Assembly (NCBI GenBank): GCA_002478485.1
Contig: DLOL01000040.1
Span: 1 to 10,123, forward strand
Direction: 5' to 3'
DNA from: Eubacteriaceae bacterium UBA7485
GTDB lineage: Bacteria; Bacillota; Clostridia; Eubacteriales; Eubacteriaceae
Length of the DNA stretch: 10,123 bases
Part shown: piece after piece, positions 5,808 to 10,123 of the stretch
How the letters are laid out: each line of letters begins with the position of its first letter
Numbering within the stretch: the stretch's first letter is position 1
The notes under the pieces: generated by a model
The model's database searches: none
Told to the model about the DNA's origin: nothing
What the model saw: the letters and a program-made list of their open reading frames with translations, nothing else
Position numbers and translations under genes: made by a program

Positions 5808-6356
5808 ATGATGGATTTACCCGAACAGGATTATATTTATAAGAATAATAAAGACAACACCGCACGGTTTGTGCTTGGAACAAAAGGAAAGAATCCGCTC
5901 ATCGTCATGAGCATCAATCCTTCAATCGGATCACCGACAGTCGATTCTCCGACAATTGGGACTGTCCGGCATATTGCCGAGTTTTACAACTACGACAGCT
6001 GGATTATTTTATGCCTTTATCCGGAAAGAGCCACACACCTGGATGAGCTCACTCAGATCGCGGATCCGGCCTTAATTGAAGAAAATAATAAGGTCATTGA
6101 AGAGATCCTGTCCCAGTATCCGGATCATAAAATCTGGGCAGCATGGGGCACGCATTATCAAGACCGCGATTTTTTCAGGGGCTGTCTTGAATCAATAGCT
6201 AAGATTGCGGCTAAATACCATGACACTTGGATGAGCTATGGCCCGCTTGAAAAATCAGGAAACCCGCGTTATGCCCTCTACATAGATCCGGGCTGGGGAT
6301 GGTTTGATTTTGATGTTCAAAAATATCTTGAAGGGGCCGATTTTAAAAACGACTGA
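5808..6356 (+). CDS. DUF1643 domain-containing protein
   Basis: The 182-residue soluble product covers the DUF1643 domain almost end to end. Its signatures are INPSIGSPTVDSPTIG at 36-51 (family NPStAdxxxxDPTi), LYPERATHLDEL at 70-81 (family lfpxrATxPxxL), IWAAWG at 109-114, and a C-terminal GNPRYALYID (family GxPrHPLYl, here with the His replaced). The family is found in bacteria and phages and its biochemical role is unknown. ATG 5808 has AAGAGG eight bases upstream; the next codon is also ATG. It is the last gene of the plus-strand run and ends 6 bp before a strong terminator. The link with the preceding EIIA gene is positional only. Confidence 0.9.
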   Translation: MMDLPEQDYIYKNNKDNTARFVLGTKGKNPLIVMSINPSIGSPTVDSPTIGTVRHIAEFYNYDSWIILCLYPERATHLDELTQIADPALIEENNKVIEEILSQYPDHKIWAAWGTHYQDRDFFRGCLESIAKIAAKYHDTWMSYGPLEKSGNPRYALYIDPGWGWFDFDVQKYLEGADFKND

Positions 6357-6362
6357 CAACAA

Positions 6363-6400
6363 AGCGCTGAGAGGGAAGCTCTCAGCGCTATTCATATTTT
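6363..6400. terminator. Bidirectional terminator between convergent genes
   Basis: A perfect 11-bp stem, AGCGCTGAGAG (6363-6373) / CTCTCAGCGCT (6379-6389), has loop GGAAG. On the plus strand it runs into ATTCATATTTT and on the minus strand into TTTGTTGTC, so it can serve both the DUF1643 gene and the siroheme protein gene that converge here. Confidence 0.9.
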
Positions 6401-6413
6401 AAGCACAATGGGA

Positions 6414-7334
6414 TTACAGACTTAACTCCTGTCTGGATTTTCCGCCTGTGATCCGCTTCTGCACCTTTTCCCATCCGAGACGGTCAATAGTTTGTGCAAA
6501 ACGTTCTCCTGGCAGGCCTTCATCCTTGTAGAAGGAAATAACACATTCAATCAGATCCATCACTTCTTCTTCCGATTCAACAATCACTTCCATCGGGTGA
6601 CCGAGTGAGATCTCCTTTCCCCAGCGACCGCCCAGATAGAGGCGGTATCCGGATACTTGAGGGGTTAGAGCCCCGAATGGGCAGGCCCGAATGCATCGTC
6701 CGCAGTTTTTGCAGGTGTCAAGATCGATTGAGACTTTCTTATTATGAATTTCAGGAATGCCAAACGGGCAGGCTTTTCTGCATAAACCGCAGCCACGGCA
6801 TTTTCCAGGATCGATTCCGGGAATCTGCTGTCCCATAATACCAATATCATTCAGATTAATTTTTGCGCAGTTGTTCGGACATCCGCCAACTGCAATTTTA
6901 AATTTGTGGGGAAGTTTGAGATCGATATGTCCTTTTAAAATGCGGTCGTTGATTTGCTGCGAGAGCTCATAAGTATCAATGAGTCCGTACTGGCAGGTGG
7001 TTCCTTTACATGAAACAACCGGTCTCAGTTTGTTTCCCGTTCCGCCCGTCTTTATCCCGTGGTCTTTCAAAAAAGAGCGAAGCGGTTCAATCTGGTCATA
7101 AGGCACACCCTGAATCTCAACACTCAGACGAACTGTCAGCGCGATTTCTCCATTTCCAAAACGTTTCGCGGCTTCTAGAATTACAGCCATGTCATCGGCC
7201 GCCAGTTTTCCGTTTCCCGTCAGTGTTCGGATATTGAAAATATCGTTATAACGTTTGTCTTTAAGACACCCCAGTCCCTTTAGCCGTTTGATTTCACCGG
7301 GCGAGAGCTTTTTATGCGGGTTTGTTTCTGTCAT
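6414..7334 (-). CDS. Siroheme sulfite/nitrite reductase-like protein with two [4Fe-4S] ferredoxin motifs (AsrC-like)
   Basis: The 306-residue product has the layout of AsrC, the catalytic subunit of anaerobic sulfite reductase. First comes a nitrite/sulfite reductase ferredoxin-like half-domain (about 30-95). It is followed by siroheme-coupled [4Fe-4S] ligands in VSCKGTTCQYG (Cys109, Cys114) and GGCPNNC (Cys152, Cys156). Two inserted ferredoxin clusters each have spacing CX2CX2CX3CP (Cys179/182/185/189 and Cys208/211/214/218), and a C-terminal siroheme half-domain tail follows (LYLGGRWGKE). The first siroheme pair is spaced CX4C rather than the CX5C of AsrC, as in small single-subunit Dsr-like proteins. 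It probably reduces sulfite, nitrite or a related compound in the cytoplasm. No asrA, asrB or siroheme-synthesis gene adjoins it, so the electron donor is unknown. ATG 7334 has AAGGAGA seven bases upstream. Confidence 0.9.
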   Translation of the reverse strand: MTETNPHKKLSPGEIKRLKGLGCLKDKRYNDIFNIRTLTGNGKLAADDMAVILEAAKRFGNGEIALTVRLSVEIQGVPYDQIEPLRSFLKDHGIKTGGTGNKLRPVVSCKGTTCQYGLIDTYELSQQINDRILKGHIDLKLPHKFKIAVGGCPNNCAKINLNDIGIMGQQIPGIDPGKCRGCGLCRKACPFGIPEIHNKKVSIDLDTCKNCGRCIRACPFGALTPQVSGYRLYLGGRWGKEISLGHPMEVIVESEEEVMDLIECVISFYKDEGLPGERFAQTIDRLGWEKVQKRITGGKSRQELSL

Positions 7335-7352
7335 AGAATTCTCCTTAAACAG

Positions 7353-7367
7353 CTGCTCTGAGAGCAG
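7353..7367 (-). promoter_or_regulatory. Palindrome in the leader of the siroheme protein gene
   Basis: CTGCTCT-G-AGAGCAG is a perfect 7-bp inverted repeat around one base. It lies immediately upstream of the Shine-Dalgarno (7342-7348) of the siroheme protein gene. It could be an operator, or a small RNA hairpin (5-bp stem, 5-nt loop) near the ribosome site. No known binding consensus was recognised. Confidence 0.35.
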
Positions 7368-7429
7368 TCACTAAAACTGCAACAACGATTTGTACCTGAA
7401 CGCCTTGGCAGACAGGCCCAAATGAGTCT

Positions 7430-7445
7430 ATTTCTATTTAGAAAT
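7430..7445. promoter_or_regulatory. AT-rich dyad between divergent genes
   Basis: ATTTCTA-TT-TAGAAAT is a perfect 7-bp inverted repeat midway between the divergent siroheme protein and rRNA methyltransferase genes, next to an AT-rich stretch (7451-7466) able to hold -10 elements on either strand. It resembles the cobS-upstream dyads in length and base composition but is not the same half-site. Possible operator; low certainty. Confidence 0.3.
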
Positions 7446-7510
7446 TTGGCTATATATTATTATAACGTTTCAGGAATAAACATGGATGTTGATGACTGTG
7501 AGAGGTGAAA

Positions 7511-8848
7511 ATGCTGAAGAAGAATGAAAAACTCATGATGCATATCGATGATATGACCAAGTCCGGAGAAGGAGTGGCCCGTCATAATGGAATGACAGTA
7601 TTTGTGGACCAGGGCGTGGTTGGAGATACTGTCCAGGGCGTGATTACGGAAGTAAAAAAGAATTACGCTAAAGCCAGACTTGAAAAGCTTGAGAGGCCCT
7701 CAATTCTAAGAAAGTCCGACGGGATTTTGTGCCCCTACAAGGATCAATGCGGCGGCTGCGCTTTTTTTGATGTGGATTATCACGAACAGCTCAACATCAA
7801 GCAAAAACAGGTGAAGGACGCGCTGGAGCGCATTGGAGGGTTTCAAGATCCTGATATTCTTCCCATCATCGGGATGGGCATCCCTTATCATTACCGGAAT
7901 AAAGCACAGTATAAGGTCTCAAGAAACGGAATCGGCTTTTATAAAAAAGGAAGTCACGACGTGGTTCCGATTCAAAGCTGCCTGACCCAGCCTGAAATTT
8001 CCAATCATGTCATTGAGATTGTCGACCAGATCATCAAAAAATACGGAATAACGGTATATGATGAGAAGACGCACAAAGGACTTGTCCGAGGTGTTCTCCA
8101 GCGCACCAATCGTGAAGGGAAGGTCATGCTGATTTTTGTAGTCAACGGTGACTTTCTCCCGGATCAGGAAGAGATCATAAAAGAGCTTCAAACCCTTCCT
8201 GAAATCGTCTCGATCTATTTGAATATCAACAAGAACAAGGGGAACCGCATTATGGGGGACGAGAATGTGCTCCTGTGGGGAGACGCTTCTCTAACAGAAT
8301 ATCTTGGTGATAAGAGATTCGAAATTTCCCCGGGCTCCTTTTTCCAGGTCAATACCGCGCAGACCGAGATGCTTTACGAGACGGTGAAAGAATTTGCGAA
8401 CTTAAAACCGGGGGAAGAAGTCTATGACCTTTACTGCGGAACCGGAACAATCGGGATCTATATTTCTGAAGAGGACACCAAGCTGACAGGGATTGAAATC
8501 AGCAGGGAAGCCGTTCAAGACGCGATTCGCAACGCAAAGATTAACAAGATGACGAACGCGCAGTTTTTATCCGGAAAAGCCGAAGTGGTCACAAAGGATC
8601 TTGAAGGAAATCCGGACTGTATCATTTTGGATCCTCCAAGGAAAGGATGCGATGCTTCTCTCATTCACCTTTTGCAGGAACTTAAGGCTCCGAGAATTGT
8701 CTATGTTTCCTGCAATCCGGCTTCACTTGCAAGAGACTTAAAAGAACTCTCATACTCCTATGAAATCAGAGAGGTTCAGCCGGTGGATTTGTTCCCGATG
8801 ACAGGACATGTTGAGACGGTAGTATTGATGTCAAGGAAAGACACATAA
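7511..8848 (+). CDS. rlmD: 23S rRNA (uracil-5-)-methyltransferase, RlmD/RumA family
   Basis: This S-adenosylmethionine enzyme of the TrmA/RumA family makes 5-methyluridine in 23S rRNA. In Bacillota the homologue may modify two sites (RlmCD). The 445-residue product has an N-terminal TRAM RNA-binding domain (about 1-60) and a [4Fe-4S] site with Cys74, Cys80, Cys83 (CPYKDQCGGC) and Cys157. A central RNA-binding domain follows, then the SAM motif YDLYCGTGTIGI near 305, ILDPPRKG, the nucleophile Cys401 in VSCNPASLARDL, and the catalytic base Glu435 in GHVETVVLMSR. All key residues are present. I chose ATG 7511 because GAGAGG (7500-7505) lies five bases upstream; the GTG at 7505 overlaps that site. 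It is divergent from the siroheme protein gene and looks monocistronic. Confidence 0.95.
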   Translation: MLKKNEKLMMHIDDMTKSGEGVARHNGMTVFVDQGVVGDTVQGVITEVKKNYAKARLEKLERPSILRKSDGILCPYKDQCGGCAFFDVDYHEQLNIKQKQVKDALERIGGFQDPDILPIIGMGIPYHYRNKAQYKVSRNGIGFYKKGSHDVVPIQSCLTQPEISNHVIEIVDQIIKKYGITVYDEKTHKGLVRGVLQRTNREGKVMLIFVVNGDFLPDQEEIIKELQTLPEIVSIYLNINKNKGNRIMGDENVLLWGDASLTEYLGDKRFEISPGSFFQVNTAQTEMLYETVKEFANLKPGEEVYDLYCGTGTIGIYISEEDTKLTGIEISREAVQDAIRNAKINKMTNAQFLSGKAEVVTKDLEGNPDCIILDPPRKGCDASLIHLLQELKAPRIVYVSCNPASLARDLKELSYSYEIREVQPVDLFPMTGHVETVVLMSRKDT

Positions 8849-8854
8849 GAGGCT

Positions 8855-8883
8855 CGAAAGTCCTTGAAATAAGGCACTTTTCG
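8855..8883 (+). terminator. Possible terminator hairpin after rlmD
   Basis: CGAAAGTCCTT (8855-8865) can pair with AAGGCACTTTTCG (8871-8883) around loop GAAAT, with small bulges, six bases after the TAA stop of rlmD. The only T run is within the stem's 3' arm and the sequence beyond is TTCGGCTTCTGG, so the U-tract is poor. The structure is convincing; its role as a terminator is less so. Confidence 0.45.
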
Positions 8884-8978
8884 GCTTCTGGCAGATTCAA
8901 GAGTGTCGAGTGGATAATCGCTCTGCGGTAACTTATCCAAGGGTGGCTCCAAGGATGACTTCGATAAAAGGTGTGAAT

Positions 8979-9059
8979 GTTGAGTTGCCGGATTAGATGT
9001 CACAGAGTTGAGTTGCCGAGATAGATGTTAGGGTAGTTGAAGCTGCGAGATAGATGTCA
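8979..9059 (+). repeat. Three tandem 24-bp repeats, probable IS21-type end remnant
   Basis: Three direct copies lie at 8979-9002, 9007-9030 and 9036-9059, with a period of 28 then 29 bp. Each begins GTTGA and ends AGATGTCA or AGATGTTA; copies 2 and 3 share GAGATAGATGT. The first copy is preceded by T, giving a TG terminus at 8978. Multiple short repeats near a TG-terminated end are known for IS21-family elements. No istA/istB gene and no second end are in the window, so this would be a solo end. The remaining gap sequence (8884-8978 and 9060-9152) holds a 7-bp inverted repeat TGGATAA/TTATCCA near 8910-8940 and no gene that I can support. Confidence 0.55.
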
Positions 9060-9166
9060 GAAAGGGCAATAGAAATGGTCAAAACGCCTGTATTGTGGGA
9101 ATGTTAACTCCCGTTGCTTGTTTATAGGAGCTGCTGCGAATAAGCTGGTAGCAGGAGGTGGTCATC

Positions 9167-10048
9167 ATGCTATCAGATAATATTAAAAAATATCGTAGGG
9201 ATCAAAAAATGAGTCAAGAAGATTTGGCTGTTCAGCTTCATGTTGTACGTCAGACACTCTCAAAGTAGGAAAATTCTTTGTCTGTACCGGATGCCGATCA
9301 GCTCATCTTGCTTGCTGATGTTCTGAAGGTAAGCGTGAAAGATCTGCTCGATACGAAGATTGAGAATCCGGATAATCATCAGGATATTGCCGCCGAGCTC
9401 ACAAAAGCAAATAAGCAAATTGCTGAGTACGCTGAGAATGAGACACTTCGCAGGGAAGCCGGGAAAATCCGAGGTATTATGCTTTGGCTGACGGTGATAG
9501 CGATAGCAATCATGGGATCCGTCAAAAATGAAATAGCAGCAATTGTTCTTTCAGCAATTCTGCTTGTTGTAGTACTGATCATTTTGTATAGAAATATGTC
9601 CTTGCTGTCGGTGGGGTTTAATAGCACCGGCAACACGCGCAGCATGAAAATAGTCACAGTATTTGACATAGTGCTGGTTGTCGTTTTGGAGATATTTGGA
9701 ATCCTCATCAGAACCGATAAGATCTATTTGGCCGATAATCAGTAAGCACTGTTTGCTTCAGTTATTGTTACAATCGTTATCATTTTTACTGGAGTGATCG
9801 CTCCACGCCTACCTCACAATAGGTATACTGGATTACGGCTGCCTTGGACAATTCAGAACGAAGGTGCTTGGATTATTGCGCATAAGGTTTTAGGAGTCAT
9901 TTCGATTCCACTTGGCCTCACATATATGGCCTTGACCTTTTTTATTAGTAACATGGAGGCTCTTACGCTTGTAGTTATTTTGATTTGGATAGGAATACCG
10001 GGATTCATTTCACTCCTTTACGTTTATAGGCCTAATATTAAAAAATGA
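9167..10048 (+). pseudogene. XRE-HTH regulator fused to an SdpI-type membrane domain, broken by two in-frame stops
   Basis: One frame runs from ATG 9167 (AGGAGG eight bases upstream) to TGA 10046-10048, 294 codons, interrupted by TAG at 9266-9268 (codon 34) and TAA at 9743-9745 (codon 193). Residues 1-65 are a Cro/C1-type helix-turn-helix (MSQEDLAVQLHVVRQTLSK, stop, ENSLSVPDADQLILLADVL). The TAG sits exactly where family members have Trp (SKWExG), so TGG to TAG is the likely lesion. A charged linker (about 70-102) is followed by roughly six membrane segments. After the second stop, RYTGLRLPWTIQNEGAW is the SdpI-family signature (GiRtPWTlxnexvW). Intact relatives would be membrane-anchored regulators or immunity-like proteins. 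Reinitiation at TTG 9278 or GTG 9794 could yield fragments, but no ribosome site supports this. It is probably a nonfunctional relic with an otherwise well-kept frame, so decay is recent. Confidence 0.8.
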
Positions 10049-10054
10049 CAGACC

Positions 10055-10101
10055 AAGGCTCCTCACTACTGGCTAATGCGTCAGTGGCGAGGAGCCTTTT
10101 T
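10055..10101 (+). terminator. Intrinsic terminator after the XRE-SdpI pseudogene
   Basis: Outer stem AAGGCTCCTC (10055-10064) / GAGGAGCCTT (10089-10098) is 10 bp. A further CACT/AGTG pairing inside the loop is possible, and a T run ends at 10101. It lies six bases after the final stop. The last 22 bases of the window hold nothing recognisable. Confidence 0.85.
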
Positions 10102-10123
10102 AAGGGTTCTACGTCAATAATGG

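Noticed and set aside
8776..9003. Minus-strand 75-codon frame overlapping the end of rlmD and the gap
   Set aside because: It overlaps the conserved C-terminus of rlmD, has no family resemblance, and includes the repeat region; treated as a chance frame.
8979..9059. A CRISPR array for the three 24-bp repeats
   Set aside because: Spacers are only 4-5 bp, far too short for CRISPR spacers, and no cas gene is present.
9266..9268. Programmed recoding (Sec, Pyl or code change) at the TAG in the HTH
   Set aside because: The position is a conserved Trp in the family, a second unrelated stop (TAA) follows in the same gene, and other genes in the window end at normal stops including TAG.
7379..9708. 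Several 60-110 codon frames antisense to or shifted within rlmD, the siroheme gene and the XRE-SdpI frame
   Set aside because: All lie inside well-supported genes in other frames, are rich in Ser, Ile or Arg as expected of shadow frames, and lack ribosome sites.

Overview
The window looks like chromosomal DNA from a low-to-moderate GC member of the Bacillota, most likely an anaerobe of the Clostridia. The grounds are strong purine-rich Shine-Dalgarno sites, some TTG starts, compact U-tract terminators, an HPr carrying the Ser46 regulatory site, an AsrC-like siroheme/ferredoxin protein, a CobS, and an XRE-SdpI type membrane regulator. No rRNA, tRNA or CRISPR array was seen. The layout is mixed-strand and loosely grouped, typical of a flexible housekeeping/accessory border.

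Left part (1-2591): the tail of an unidentified plus-strand gene ends at 87 and shares its 3' end with a minus-strand terminator. Two minus-strand genes follow, separated by a very strong terminator: a DUF4236-headed protein (193-1263) and a protein with the class-III aminotransferase fold (1368-2564) in which the PLP lysine position is glycine.

Middle part (2592-6389, plus strand): a solitary HPr-family gene with its own promoter and terminator is followed by cobS and a DtxR/MntR-type metalloregulator, which form a two-gene unit. Upstream of cobS lie two near-identical AT-rich dyads, with centres 42 bp apart, flanking a plausible promoter. They look like an autoregulatory operator pair. After the regulator's terminator come an eroded fragment of an AlbA_2/divergent-AAA (GHKL-like) regulator, an orphan PTS EIIA of the ascorbate type, and a DUF1643 protein. 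This run ends at a perfect 11-bp bidirectional terminator.

Right part (6390-10123): a minus-strand siroheme plus 2x[4Fe-4S] sulfite/nitrite reductase-like protein is divergent from an rlmD-type rRNA uracil methyltransferase; two short dyads sit in the gap between them. Downstream of rlmD, three tandem 24-bp repeats with a 28-29 bp period resemble one end of an IS21-type insertion sequence with no transposase. Next to them is an XRE-HTH/SdpI-family membrane regulator disrupted by two in-frame stop codons (TAG at codon 34, TAA at codon 193), followed by a good terminator.

Functionally the genes touch metal sensing, corrinoid assembly, siroheme redox chemistry and PTS phosphotransfer. A metal/redox link between the DtxR-type regulator, cobS and the siroheme protein is plausible but is inference. 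Several genes are decayed or degenerate (pseudo-aminotransferase, AlbA-type remnant, XRE-SdpI pseudogene), which suggests ongoing gene erosion.
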